Shown here in pieces: positions 7,679 to 17,423 of a DNA stretch of 20,666 bases. Position 1 is the stretch's first letter; each line of letters opens with the position of its first letter. Source of the stretch: a virus; IMG/VR virus record IMGVR_UViG_3300007541_000303, positions 1 through 20,666 of that record. One strand, written 5' to 3'. The position numbers and the translations under genes were made by a program. The notes beneath the pieces were generated by a model, which had not been told where the DNA came from, searched no databases, and worked only from the letters and a program-made list of their open reading frames with translations.

Positions 7679-10600
7679 ATGGCAATCGAAACCAATCTTA
7701 ATCAAAGTCCATATTTTGACGACTTTGTCGGCACCGAAGAAATCCAAGGTGCAGTTGATAAGAACTATCACCGTATTCTCTTCCGCCCAGGATATGCAGT
7801 ACAGGCTCGTGAATTAACGCAGCTTCAAACGATTCTGCAAAATCAGATTGAACGATTTGCTAATGAAGTATTGGTAGATGGCACTGTTGTAACAGGGGTT
7901 GGTCTTACGACCTCTCAGATTGATTATGTTAAGTTGCGTGACAAGGATGCAAACAATCGTGTATTGCTGCTTGGTGACTTTTTCTCAGGCGGCGCAATTG
8001 CGAATGTAACAATTACTGGTTCTGATTCTGGCGTTACTGCTCGTTTGGTTGATGCTAAAGAAGGTTCTGAGACTGCTGCTCCAAATTATCTTTCTTTGTT
8101 TGTACAGTACACTAACTCTGGCGTAAACAATACAGCAAAAGCATTCGCTAACAACGAAACACTGATTGCTCGTTGGACTGCTAACAACACATTTAAAGTT
8201 GCAGCAAACACGATTGTTACTGGTGCAACTGGTAAAGGTTTCCGTGCCACTGTTTCCGATGGTATCATCTACCATAAGGGACACTTTATTCGTGTTACAC
8301 CGCAAAGTATTGTTGTTGAAAAGTACAACACTACTCCTAGCAAAAAACTTGGTTTTGAAACACGTGAATCTATCGTAGATTCAAACGCTGATTCTTACTT
8401 GTTGGACAACGCAACTGGCGCAACTAACTATGCCGCTCCAGGTGCAAATCGTCTTAAGCTGAACCCAGTTCTTGCTACTCGCAGCCTAACTGCAGCAAAT
8501 ACTACAACTTTCTTTACTATCGCCAACATCGAAAATGGCAGCGTAATTCAGCGTTTTACTGATACCACTTATTCTGATATTGGACAATATATCAATCAGA
8601 AGTTCTTTGAAACTCACGGTAACTATGCAATTGAACCTTTCAATATTCGTATTCGTGAGCATTTGAAGCGCACCGATAACCTTGGTCGATATAATGCTGA
8701 TGGCGGTGGTTCTAAAGATAAGTTGGTTGCTGAAGTTGAAAAAGGTATCGGTTATGTCAGCGGTAATCGCATTTCAGTTGAAGATACATTGTTCCGTGAT
8801 GTTGATAAAGCAACTGACTATGCTGTAACCGATAATCGCACTGTTGGTATGTCGCTTGGGCATTATGTTCTTTGTAAAGAAGTTGTTGGCCAGTTTGACT
8901 TTAGAAACCTTAAAGTTGTTAAGCTGTACAGCGCAGCGCAAAAAGGTATCTCTAAGAAAACATTAGGTCAAACTGCTGCAGCTGGTACTGCTATTGGTGA
9001 AGCACGTGTTCGTGGCATCGAATGGGATTCAGGTACGATGGGTCATTGGAATGGTCAATTCCGTATCTATCTATTTGATGTAAGAATGTACAGCGGTTAT
9101 TCGTTTGCCGAAGTTCGTTCTATCTATGATGGTACTCGTGGCGGTTCTTTGAACGCTATGGCTGACATTGTTCTTGAGTCTGATGGTACTGCTAAGATTA
9201 AGGAGCCAGGACTTAATAGTCTTGTTTTCCCATTCACTCAGAAAGGCACCAAAACACTAAGAGATTCTTTAGGCGCAATTGATACAAAATTTGTAGTTCG
9301 TAAGTCAGCTGCAGTTACAATTGGAACTGCTGGAACAATTACAAACTTTGGTACTGCAAACGCAGCTGGTGGATTTACTGACGAAGACCATAACGATTCA
9401 GGTACACTAGATGTTTCTGATCGTAGAAATTTCATTATCGTTTCTCGTGCAGCAGCAACATCTGGCAATAAAACAGGTAATGTAAGTGCTTTTAGCGGTA
9501 ATACAATCACAGGCTCTGGTACAAATTTTGATGGTGATTATTCTGTGGGCGATTTTATTACTTTCGTACATGGCGCTAACACTATTCTTGAAAGAATTAC
9601 TGGTATTACAAACGACACCACTATTCGTGTTGCAAATACATTCAGTTACACTGGAGCTGGGTTGACGCTTAATCACAAAGCGTCTTATCCAGCAGGAACC
9701 ATTTTTGACCTTACTGCTAACGGTAGCATTACTGGTACTGAAGATACATTGACAATTAACACTGGTCGCAAACTTGCTTCCGATACTGATGCTACAGTTT
9801 ACTGGGATGTAATTCGTTACAATGCAGTGCATGCTGATAAGACTGTCAATAAAAACAAATATGTACATATTAACTGCGGCAATAATGTAACCAATAATCT
9901 TGGACCATGGTGCCTCGGCGTTTCTGATGTATTTAAACTGGTTGGTGTTTGGAAAGGTTCTAACACTGGCGTTTCAACTTCAGATATTGATGTAACAACT
10001 CATTTTGAACTTGATACTGGTATGAAGGACGGTTACTATGGACCATCATATCTAAGAAAGAAAGCAAGCAGCTCATTGTCTTTGTCTGCTTCTGATGGTT
10101 TGATGATCAAGTTTAATTACTTTGGTAGATCAACTTCTAATGGTTATGCCTACACTTCAGTTGACTCATACCCAATTGATCCTAACGAAAATAGCTCAAA
10201 TACAACTGCCATCACAACGCAAGAAATTCCTATTTTTACATCACCAACAACTGGTCGCCGTATAGACTTGCGTGATGCGGTTGACTTCCGTCCATACATG
10301 GCCAACACTTGTTCTCCTGGTACAACAGGTACAGTAGCAAATGCACCAACTAATCCGCATGTAGGCAATACATTCTCGTACACAGATACTGCTGGTGTGT
10401 ATAATATTTCGCCAAGTGAAAACTTTATTTGCGACTTGCAATATTATTTGCCACGCAAAGATCGTGTTGTATTGACCAAAGAAGGTGAAGTTGAAGTAAT
10501 TAAGGGTGTTGCTTCTGTAACCCCAAGAACACCAGACGAAAGAGCTGGTTCAATGACTCTTGGTGTTTTGAACATTCCAGTATATCCTTCGCTTTCTCCA

Positions 10601-13600
10601 TATGTTGCTAAGGCATATGGTCGTCAAGATTATGCAGTAACGCTGAATCTTGAGAACAATCGTCGCTATACGATGAAGGATCTGCGTGCAGTTGAACAGC
10701 GTGTTAAGACGCTTGAATACTATTCTTCATTGAATGCGCTTGAAGCGTCTGCTAAGAATAAGCAGATCTTTGGTTCTACTGGTATTGACCGCTACAAAAA
10801 TGGGTTCTTGGTTGATAACTTCGACGGACATAATATCGCTGATACAACTAAGGTTGGTTATCGTGCTGCTGTAGATAGAAATAGAACTCAGTTGCGCCCA
10901 ACTTATGTTCGTTCAGATGTAAGTTTGGCTAAGGATGTTTCTTCCACATCTACCAATGTAACTAACAACAACGGTATTGTAACACTTTCTTATACTAATA
11001 ACACGCTGATTGATCAGAAGTTTGCAAGTAAGTTGCGCAATCCAGTACAAGAACTGACATTTAACTGGAAAGGTGAGATTATTCTTAATCCTCCAGCTGA
11101 TAATACGCCTGACATTACTACGCTACCAGATATTCAGATTGACTTTGATGGTATGTATCAAGCAATTCAAGAGATTGCTGATCGCACTGGCATTACTGGC
11201 ACTGATTGGGGTAATTGGATTACAACTTCTTCTACAAGCACAACCACAAACCTTGGTGCTGTTGGCGGCGGAAACTGGAGTGGGTTTGTTCAAGAAACTA
11301 CAACTCAGACAGATCAAATTCGCAATGGTCTTCAAACTACTCTTAGTGCATCAACTGAATCGTTTGAAATTGGTAACTTCGTAGAAAATGTTGCAGTTCG
11401 TGAGTATATGCGCTCTCGTTTGATTGAGTTTACTGGTGTTCGTATGAAGCCAAATACCAAAGTATATCCATACTTTGATGACGAATTGGTGGAAGAATAT
11501 TGTACGCCAACAAATAATCTGTTTGCAAATACTGCTAATGAAGGTGGTCCGCTTGTAACTTCAAATACAGGTACAGTTTATGGTATATTCCGTGTGCCAA
11601 ATGATGATCGTTTGAAGTTCCGTGTTGGCACCAAGCGTTTCACGCTGAAAGATGTTGCGAATACTCAAACGCAGTCTTCGTTGCTGACTACATCAGCTCA
11701 TGGCGATTACACCTCTATTCCGCTTGATGTTACTCAGCGTGGTTCTTCGGTCAACATGGTTATTCCGCAGATTTCTGAAAATGTTGTAACTGACAATAGA
11801 ACATTAACATCTGTTAGAACGGCAACAATTGTTACTAATCGTTGGGATCCACTAGCACAAACCTTTACAGTTGCTGCTGGTCAGTCTGAAGGTGTATTTG
11901 TAACCAAGCTAGATCTTTGGTTTGGTCGCAAGTCAAGCACTTATCCAATTACAGTACAGTTGCGTGAAGTTGAAAATGGTTTCCCAACAACCACAATCGT
12001 TCCTTATGGTTCAGTAACTCTACAACCAAGCGCAGTAACTGTTTTTGGTAATAGCGCACCAACCAGTTCTGCTACTTCATTTACATTCCCGTCGCCAGTA
12101 TTCCTCAAGAACAATACTGACTATGCATTTGTTGTAATGCCTGGCGGCAACAGCGATGATTATGCACTTTGGTGTGCTGAACTTGGTGGTACAGATGTAA
12201 ATACAAACGAACTGATTCACAAGCAACCAGCTGGCGGTGTATTGTTCACTTCTGCTAACGATAGAACGTGGAATGCCATTCAAAGCGAAGATGTTAAGTT
12301 TAAGCTGCATAAAGCGCAGTTTACAACCAGCACTGGTACGCTGTATGTTGAAAACGAGAATGATGATTACTTCTCGATTGACAACATCGGCGGTTCTTTC
12401 AACTACGGCGAAAAGGTTGTAGCTGAATCTGTACTCCGTATCTCTGGTGTTACAGGCAATTCTGCTGGTCAGTATATTACAGTCGGTACAGTAATCGCCA
12501 ACAATAGAAATACATCTACGGCTGCGAACGGTGTTGTTCGTGAGATTGTACAAGAATACGCAAACGGTGTATGTATTGTTAAGATTGATCCATACAACTC
12601 TGCTAAGTTTGATGCTATGGCAGCAGGTTCTCGTTTGATGATTTATGGAACAAACTTCACAACTGGTATGGGCGAAAAGAGTTCTTACTCCGCAAACACT
12701 CGCAGCGGTTTCGTTAAGTTCTATGATCAAACTGCTGGTAAGTTGTTTATTTCTAGTTCTACTGGCACTACAGCAACTCCATTTGCTAATGGTTTTGTTC
12801 GTGGTCAAAATTCTGGCGGATCAGCAAGAGTAACAACTGTTGATAATATCACTATGAATACGCTGGTTCCAAAGATTCCACAGATTACTTATGGTAACAC
12901 TAGCGTTTCTTGGACAGCTAAAACTACCTCTTCTGGTGGTGTAGTTGGAACAACTTTTGAAAATATTGATCTTCAGGCTGAAAATAACTTTACTGATGGC
13001 GTGAAGAAGATTTTCTCCAAGTCTAACAAGGCAGGTAGAACGCTGATTCTCAAGGGTGTAATGAATACAACTGATCCTAATGTATCGCCAGTAATTGACA
13101 ATACACGTGGTAATGCAGTTGTACTTGAAAACATTATTGATACAGCTGCAGCTTCTACTGAAGAATGGAAAGACGTCGGTAATGCTAAGATGCGTTATAT
13201 GACACGCCCAGTAACATTGGCTGATGGTCAGGATGCTGAAGATCTGTTGATTTATGTTTCAGCTTACAAACCATCTACAACTGGCATTAATGTATATGCT
13301 CGTATTCATAATCCTGAAGATTCTGAAGGATTTAATGATAAGGATTGGACGCCACTTCGTCAAATTACTGCTGCTAACACTTACTCAGATACAGTTGATC
13401 GTAATGACTTCAAGGAATTTGAGTTTGGTTTCTCGGCAAATACTGATGGGCAAAATTTCCTTGGCTCAGGTTACGCAAACAATCATGCATATCTGAACAC
13501 TGGCAATAATGAAGTTGTTGCTTATCTTTCTGGCGATGGTTCTTATCATCATACCTTTAAGACTTATGCGATCAAGATTGTAATGACTGGCGAAACCTCT

Positions 13601-13651
13601 GCCGTTGTTCCTTTGGTTCGTGATATGAGAGCAATCGCACTGCAAAAATAA
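7679..13651 (+). CDS. giant virion structural protein (DUF4815-type N-terminus), likely peripheral baseplate/fibre connector
   Basis: At 1990 residues this is the largest gene here. Residues 29-50 (NYHRILFRPGYAVQARELTQ) are the signature of large structural proteins in marine T4-like phages that I associate with DUF4815. A later conserved block at about 990-1020 (NNRRYTMKDLRAVEQRVKTL) looks like a short helical coiled region, preceded near 859 by RRIDLRDAVDFRPYM. From about residue 1388 (WDPLAQTFTV) a beta-sandwich-rich C-terminal part begins with carbohydrate-binding-like layout. The end has TYAIKIVMTG then VPLVRDMRAIALQK. A GSGTNFDGDYSVGDFITF module near 9510 resembles one in the gp7-like protein. 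AAGGA at 7666-7670 sets the ATG at 7679. It occupies the gp9/gp10 position, so an outer-wedge or fibre-anchoring role is inferred. No enzymatic motif is visible. Confidence 0.75.
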   Translation: MAIETNLNQSPYFDDFVGTEEIQGAVDKNYHRILFRPGYAVQARELTQLQTILQNQIERFANEVLVDGTVVTGVGLTTSQIDYVKLRDKDANNRVLLLGDFFSGGAIANVTITGSDSGVTARLVDAKEGSETAAPNYLSLFVQYTNSGVNNTAKAFANNETLIARWTANNTFKVAANTIVTGATGKGFRATVSDGIIYHKGHFIRVTPQSIVVEKYNTTPSKKLGFETRESIVDSNADSYLLDNATGATNYAAPGANRLKLNPVLATRSLTAANTTTFFTIANIENGSVIQRFTDTTYSDIGQYINQKFFETHGNYAIEPFNIRIREHLKRTDNLGRYNADGGGSKDKLVAEVEKGIGYVSGNRISVEDTLFRDVDKATDYAVTDNRTVGMSLGHYVLCKEVVGQFDFRNLKVVKLYSAAQKGISKKTLGQTAAAGTAIGEARVRGIEWDSGTMGHWNGQFRIYLFDVRMYSGYSFAEVRSIYDGTRGGSLNAMADIVLESDGTAKIKEPGLNSLVFPFTQKGTKTLRDSLGAIDTKFVVRKSAAVTIGTAGTITNFGTANAAGGFTDEDHNDSGTLDVSDRRNFIIVSRAAATSGNKTGNVSAFSGNTITGSGTNFDGDYSVGDFITFVHGANTILERITGITNDTTIRVANTFSYTGAGLTLNHKASYPAGTIFDLTANGSITGTEDTLTINTGRKLASDTDATVYWDVIRYNAVHADKTVNKNKYVHINCGNNVTNNLGPWCLGVSDVFKLVGVWKGSNTGVSTSDIDVTTHFELDTGMKDGYYGPSYLRKKASSSLSLSASDGLMIKFNYFGRSTSNGYAYTSVDSYPIDPNENSSNTTAITTQEIPIFTSPTTGRRIDLRDAVDFRPYMANTCSPGTTGTVANAPTNPHVGNTFSYTDTAGVYNISPSENFICDLQYYLPRKDRVVLTKEGEVEVIKGVASVTPRTPDERAGSMTLGVLNIPVYPSLSPYVAKAYGRQDYAVTLNLENNRRYTMKDLRAVEQRVKTLEYYSSLNALEASAKNKQIFGSTGIDRYKNGFLVDNFDGHNIADTTKVGYRAAVDRNRTQLRPTYVRSDVSLAKDVSSTSTNVTNNNGIVTLSYTNNTLIDQKFASKLRNPVQELTFNWKGEIILNPPADNTPDITTLPDIQIDFDGMYQAIQEIADRTGITGTDWGNWITTSSTSTTTNLGAVGGGNWSGFVQETTTQTDQIRNGLQTTLSASTESFEIGNFVENVAVREYMRSRLIEFTGVRMKPNTKVYPYFDDELVEEYCTPTNNLFANTANEGGPLVTSNTGTVYGIFRVPNDDRLKFRVGTKRFTLKDVANTQTQSSLLTTSAHGDYTSIPLDVTQRGSSVNMVIPQISENVVTDNRTLTSVRTATIVTNRWDPLAQTFTVAAGQSEGVFVTKLDLWFGRKSSTYPITVQLREVENGFPTTTIVPYGSVTLQPSAVTVFGNSAPTSSATSFTFPSPVFLKNNTDYAFVVMPGGNSDDYALWCAELGGTDVNTNELIHKQPAGGVLFTSANDRTWNAIQSEDVKFKLHKAQFTTSTGTLYVENENDDYFSIDNIGGSFNYGEKVVAESVLRISGVTGNSAGQYITVGTVIANNRNTSTAANGVVREIVQEYANGVCIVKIDPYNSAKFDAMAAGSRLMIYGTNFTTGMGEKSSYSANTRSGFVKFYDQTAGKLFISSSTGTTATPFANGFVRGQNSGGSARVTTVDNITMNTLVPKIPQITYGNTSVSWTAKTTSSGGVVGTTFENIDLQAENNFTDGVKKIFSKSNKAGRTLILKGVMNTTDPNVSPVIDNTRGNAVVLENIIDTAAASTEEWKDVGNAKMRYMTRPVTLADGQDAEDLLIYVSAYKPSTTGINVYARIHNPEDSEGFNDKDWTPLRQITAANTYSDTVDRNDFKEFEFGFSANTDGQNFLGSGYANNHAYLNTGNNEVVAYLSGDGSYHHTFKTYAIKIVMTGETSAVVPLVRDMRAIALQK

Positions 13652-13860
13652 TGAAATCCTTAAAAATTAAAGATAATGAAGACTTGATCCGTGATACCAA
13701 GTCAAATGCGGTGCTAAATACTGATATGAGTTCGCTCGAAAAATACCGAGCTCGCAGAGATAAAGAAAGACAAATGTCGTCTGATGTTGATGAACTGAAG
13801 CAGAGGATGACCAATATAGAGCAACTGCTTCAACAACTTGTAAATAGAGAAACCAAATGA
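13651..13860 (+). CDS. small coiled-coil protein preceding a fibre gene
   Basis: The product is 69 residues, overlapping the upstream gene by one base (TAATG) and the downstream fibre gene by four bases (ATGA). The first half is polar and basic (KIKDNEDLIRDTKSNAVLNT). The second half, from about residue 42, has heptad-like spacing of Val, Leu, Met, Ile and Leu (SSDVDELKQRMTNIEQLLQQ), consistent with a short coiled coil. No signal peptide or membrane segment is present. I recognise no defined function. The tight overlaps and coiled coil suggest a structural connector, or an assembly partner of the large protein before it or the fibre after it. The reading frame is well supported by both overlaps. 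Confidence 0.75.
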   Translation: MKSLKIKDNEDLIRDTKSNAVLNTDMSSLEKYRARRDKERQMSSDVDELKQRMTNIEQLLQQLVNRETK

Positions 13861-16800
13861 CTGTAACTGTAGCAAATACTAATCTAAACAACAGTTTCAA
13901 TAGTTGGCGACTGAACACGAATTTGCTCGCTACTGTAATGAGTAACAATGTTGTTACCGTTATGCGAGATAAGACTGGGCAAGGTCGTGGCGGCTCTGTT
14001 ACTGGTAACGCTCATATTAGCGGCACATTCTCAGCAACTACGCTTAGAACTGGAACACTCAGGTCAGGTAACACTACTGATACTGGTGGTTGGTTGTATG
14101 TTAAATCTAACACTTCTATCAATGCAACTTCATTAGCAATTGTTGCTAATACTACGATTGCTGGTAATGTTATCATTAACACTACTGGTTCTCAAGTATT
14201 TAATCTTGGTGATGTTTCTCGTTTGCGTCTTGGCGGCGGTAGCATTGGACAGTATCTTAGAAAAGGTGCTTTAGGAAAACTTGATTTTGAATATTTGACG
14301 CTGCGTCAAATAACTGATCTTTCTTCCAACTCAGCTCATATTATTCTTTCAGCTGCTAACACATCATTTAGCGATAATGGCGATTCACCACATCTTCGTT
14401 TTAGTGGTCTGGCTGACAAAATTGATGTATTTCTCGCTGCTGACGCTACTCCTGGCGATTCAGATCTTTACATTAAGTTGGTTGATGCTGGCGGGGATTC
14501 TGCTCTAGTTATTGCTGACTCTGCAAATAATCGTGTAGCATACATTAATTCAGACGGCAACATTACTGCAAAAACAGCGCAGTTTAATGCTATAACTGCT
14601 AATGGTCATATTCTTCCAGGCACTGATGATTTGTATGATCTTGGTGCTTCTGGTCAAGAGTTCCGCAATCTGTATATTGACGGAACTGCCGAGGTTGACG
14701 TCCTAAGCGTCGCTACAGGAGCCTCTCAGGGCGTCGCTGCTTCGCTTATTCCTGTAACTGACGCAGCTGGTGCGCTTGGCACAACCACTCGCAAGTGGAG
14801 CGCCATGTGGGCTGACACGACGAATGGCGGAACAGGTGTATTCAATACGCTTGGTGTTTCCAGCACACTAAATGTTAATGGCGCAGCAACCTTTAACAGC
14901 TCAGCAACCTTCAATGGTAGCGTAACACTAGGTGATGCTGATACAGATACAATTACACCAAAGGGCAAGTTCGCTAATCTTGCAGTAACAGGTGTTGCTT
15001 CCTTTAATGGAACAACCAACTTTAATGGTACAATGAACATCAATGGCAATGTCAACTTGGGTGACGCTGCTCTTGACTCTTTGACTGTTAAATCAGGTTC
15101 TACTTTCCAAAATGATGTTAATATTGGTAGCGACAGCACTGATGTATTGACTATTTCTTCAAAAGTTGATTCAAACATCATTCCAGTTGTTAATGATGGC
15201 ACTGGTCACTATACACTTGGTTCTACTGCCGCTCGTTGGAATGGCGTATATGCCAATACTCTGTATGCGAATACAGTAAGCGTCGATAATGACGCTACAA
15301 TTAATGGTGATCTAACAGTTGTTGGTGCGGTAAATATTTCTTCTGGTTCTGCTATTGCCGCACCAACTGGTACATTTACAACCTTAAATGTTAATGGAAC
15401 ATCAAATCTTAATGGCACAGTAAATCTTGGCGATGCTTCTGCTGATAATATTAATGTGAATGGATCAATTAACACTGACATCATTCCAGTTACAGCTGAA
15501 AGACATAACCTCGGCACTTCCTCAAGTAAGTGGCATCAAGTATATGCTAACAATGTAACAGTTGGCGACGAAATGACAGTTACAAATAGACTGTCAATTA
15601 CCAAGAATCTTGTTGTTAGCGGCAACACTCAAATTACAAACAATTTGAATATTGACGGGAATATCACTGCTGATGGCACTTGGAAAAATGACGCTGTTGT
15701 AGTTGTTGGTAAGAACGCAAAACTTCACGCTAACAATACTATCACCAATGGCACGCTTCTTAATGCGATGTTGTTAAACTCTTCCGTCAGTCTTGCTGCT
15801 GATAGCGGAACAACCAATGCATTAAATCTTGGTGAAACATTTACAATTTCTGGTGGCGAAGGTATTGACACCTCTGTCGTTGATAATACGATTACAATCG
15901 CAGGTGAAGACGCAAGTACAACTAACAAGGGTGTTGCCTCATTTAGCGCAACAAACTTCAGTACATCTTCTGGTGCAGTAAGCATTAAGTCTGCTGGTGT
16001 ACCAAGTGCTGCCCTTGTAGATACTGGGGTTGTTGCTACATCTTATGGCTCTTCTACCGCAGTTCCTGTTATTACTGTTAACAGCAAGGGTCAAATTACC
16101 TCAGCAACAACTTCTACAGTTGCTGGCGTTACCAATGTAACATATACCCAATCGAATAATGTTATCACTGTTGCTACTGCTGCTGGTTCGTTTAAGGCTG
16201 ACATTGATGCGGCAACGACAACCTCTGGTACTGGTCGTGGCGTTGCCTCGTTTGACACTAATGGATTCTCGCTTTCTTCTGGTCACGTTTCTCTTAAGAA
16301 CGCAACCACTGGTGCAGTTCTTGCAATTAATGGTACTGCCAATGAGGTCAATGTATCTCGCAGCAACGGCACAGTAACTGTTGGTTTGCCAGATGATGTA
16401 ACTGTAACAGGTCAGTTGAATGTCGGTGAAAACATTGTAGTTTCTGGTAATCTTATTGTTCAAGGTACAACTACAACGGTCAACTCAGAAACTGTTAACA
16501 TTGCTGACAATCTTATTGTTCTTAACAGTAACTACACTGGCTCAACCCCATCAGAAAACGGTGGTATTGTAATTGAACGTGGCACTCAAACAAATAAATC
16601 TTTTGAATGGGACGAAACACTGGATCGTTGGACTGTCGGTTCAGAAACAATGGTTGCTGGTACATTTATTGGTGCACTAACTGGTAATGCAGCAACAGCA
16701 ACTAAATTAGCAACTGCTCGGTCAATTGGCATTTCTTTGTCTGGGGATGTAACTGGTTCTGGTTCCGCTAATTTTGATGGTTCTGGTAACATTACCATTA

Positions 16801-17405
16801 CCGCATCAAATATGGCAGTACAACCCAATTCCGTTGCTCTTGGAACAGATACGACAGGAAACTATGTCGGCACAATTACTGCTGGCGCTGGTATTGATAC
16901 AACTGGAGCGACTTCAGGCGAAGGTATTGCGCACACAATTAGCGTTGAATCGGACCTTCGTGGTGATGTATTCTACATTGGTCAAGACACCAATGATTAT
17001 TATTATGTTGGCACAACTACTCATGACTGGTATCTTGACGGCACATTGGATATGCGCCTTGAGAATGATGGCGATCTTCATGTTGATGGATCAGTTGTTG
17101 CATACTCAGCAACGACCTCTTCTGATCGCAAATTAAAGGAAAATATTACTAATGTGAATAATGCATTAGATAAAGTTCTTCAATTAAATGGTGTAGAATT
17201 TACATGGAAGAAAAATAATGAACGTGGTGCTGGTGTGATTGCGCAAGATGTGGAAAAGGTGTTGCCGCAAGCTGTTAAAGAAGTTGCTGATTTGAAGACA
17301 GGTGAACCATATAAAACTGTACAATATGATGCGCTGCATGCATTGCTTATCGAATCCATTAAGGAATTAAAAGCTGAAATTGATGAGCTCAAAAAGAATA
17401 AATAG
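13857..17405 (+). CDS. long fibre protein with C-terminal Peptidase_S74 intramolecular chaperone
   Basis: This is an 1182-residue fibre protein. The N-terminus (FNSWRLNTNLLATVMSNNVV) resembles the attachment motif common in fibre proteins of marine T4-like phages. The centre, about residues 250-570, has four LG...W..Y modules interleaved with NLGDA-type beta repeats. Residues 650-860 carry GVASF...SSG.VSL repeats and a GQLNVGENIVVSGN segment. The C-terminus is an S74 intramolecular chaperone. SDRKLKENI has Ser1089 and Lys1094 at the spacing of the endosialidase Ser-Lys dyad. AGVIAQDVEKVLPQAV follows, then a terminal helix ESIKELKAEIDELKK. By family knowledge it trimerises the fibre and cuts itself off just before the serine, releasing about 94 residues. 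The start codon overlaps the stop of the small coiled-coil gene (ATGA). Confidence 0.88.
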   Translation: MTVTVANTNLNNSFNSWRLNTNLLATVMSNNVVTVMRDKTGQGRGGSVTGNAHISGTFSATTLRTGTLRSGNTTDTGGWLYVKSNTSINATSLAIVANTTIAGNVIINTTGSQVFNLGDVSRLRLGGGSIGQYLRKGALGKLDFEYLTLRQITDLSSNSAHIILSAANTSFSDNGDSPHLRFSGLADKIDVFLAADATPGDSDLYIKLVDAGGDSALVIADSANNRVAYINSDGNITAKTAQFNAITANGHILPGTDDLYDLGASGQEFRNLYIDGTAEVDVLSVATGASQGVAASLIPVTDAAGALGTTTRKWSAMWADTTNGGTGVFNTLGVSSTLNVNGAATFNSSATFNGSVTLGDADTDTITPKGKFANLAVTGVASFNGTTNFNGTMNINGNVNLGDAALDSLTVKSGSTFQNDVNIGSDSTDVLTISSKVDSNIIPVVNDGTGHYTLGSTAARWNGVYANTLYANTVSVDNDATINGDLTVVGAVNISSGSAIAAPTGTFTTLNVNGTSNLNGTVNLGDASADNINVNGSINTDIIPVTAERHNLGTSSSKWHQVYANNVTVGDEMTVTNRLSITKNLVVSGNTQITNNLNIDGNITADGTWKNDAVVVVGKNAKLHANNTITNGTLLNAMLLNSSVSLAADSGTTNALNLGETFTISGGEGIDTSVVDNTITIAGEDASTTNKGVASFSATNFSTSSGAVSIKSAGVPSAALVDTGVVATSYGSSTAVPVITVNSKGQITSATTSTVAGVTNVTYTQSNNVITVATAAGSFKADIDAATTTSGTGRGVASFDTNGFSLSSGHVSLKNATTGAVLAINGTANEVNVSRSNGTVTVGLPDDVTVTGQLNVGENIVVSGNLIVQGTTTTVNSETVNIADNLIVLNSNYTGSTPSENGGIVIERGTQTNKSFEWDETLDRWTVGSETMVAGTFIGALTGNAATATKLATARSIGISLSGDVTGSGSANFDGSGNITITASNMAVQPNSVALGTDTTGNYVGTITAGAGIDTTGATSGEGIAHTISVESDLRGDVFYIGQDTNDYYYVGTTTHDWYLDGTLDMRLENDGDLHVDGSVVAYSATTSSDRKLKENITNVNNALDKVLQLNGVEFTWKKNNERGAGVIAQDVEKVLPQAVKEVADLKTGEPYKTVQYDALHALLIESIKELKAEIDELKKNK
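14610..15551 (+). repeat. four LG...W..Y fibre modules within the S74 fibre gene
   Basis: Four related protein modules occur at 14610-14681, 14748-14816, 15180-15257 and 15483-15551. Each begins with Ile-(Leu/Ile)-Pro or Leu-Ile-Pro. A loop follows, then Leu-Gly, a short polar run, an aromatic residue (Phe or Trp) and a Tyr/Trp-containing end such as WNGVYANT or WHQVYANN. The pattern is typical of beta-structured phage fibre shafts. DNA identity between copies is modest, so they are old repeats and not recent duplications. Confidence 0.7.
17396..17405 (+). promoter_or_regulatory. possible late-promoter-like box over the S74 fibre stop codon
   Basis: GAATAAATAG is identical to the 10-mer at 225-234 and one mismatch from TATAAATA. 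It overlaps the TAG stop of the fibre gene and lies 18 bases before the next ATG. That is very close for a T4 late promoter, whose start point would fall about a dozen bases downstream and leave almost no leader. Weak support. Confidence 0.2.
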
Positions 17406-17423
17406 AGTCAGGGGTAATTCAGC

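Noticed and set aside
12077-12808. 243-residue minus-strand open frame, Cys-rich
   Set aside because: It lies wholly inside the giant structural gene on the opposite strand, has no ribosome binding site, and its composition reflects the reverse complement of Thr/Asn/Ala-rich coding sequence.
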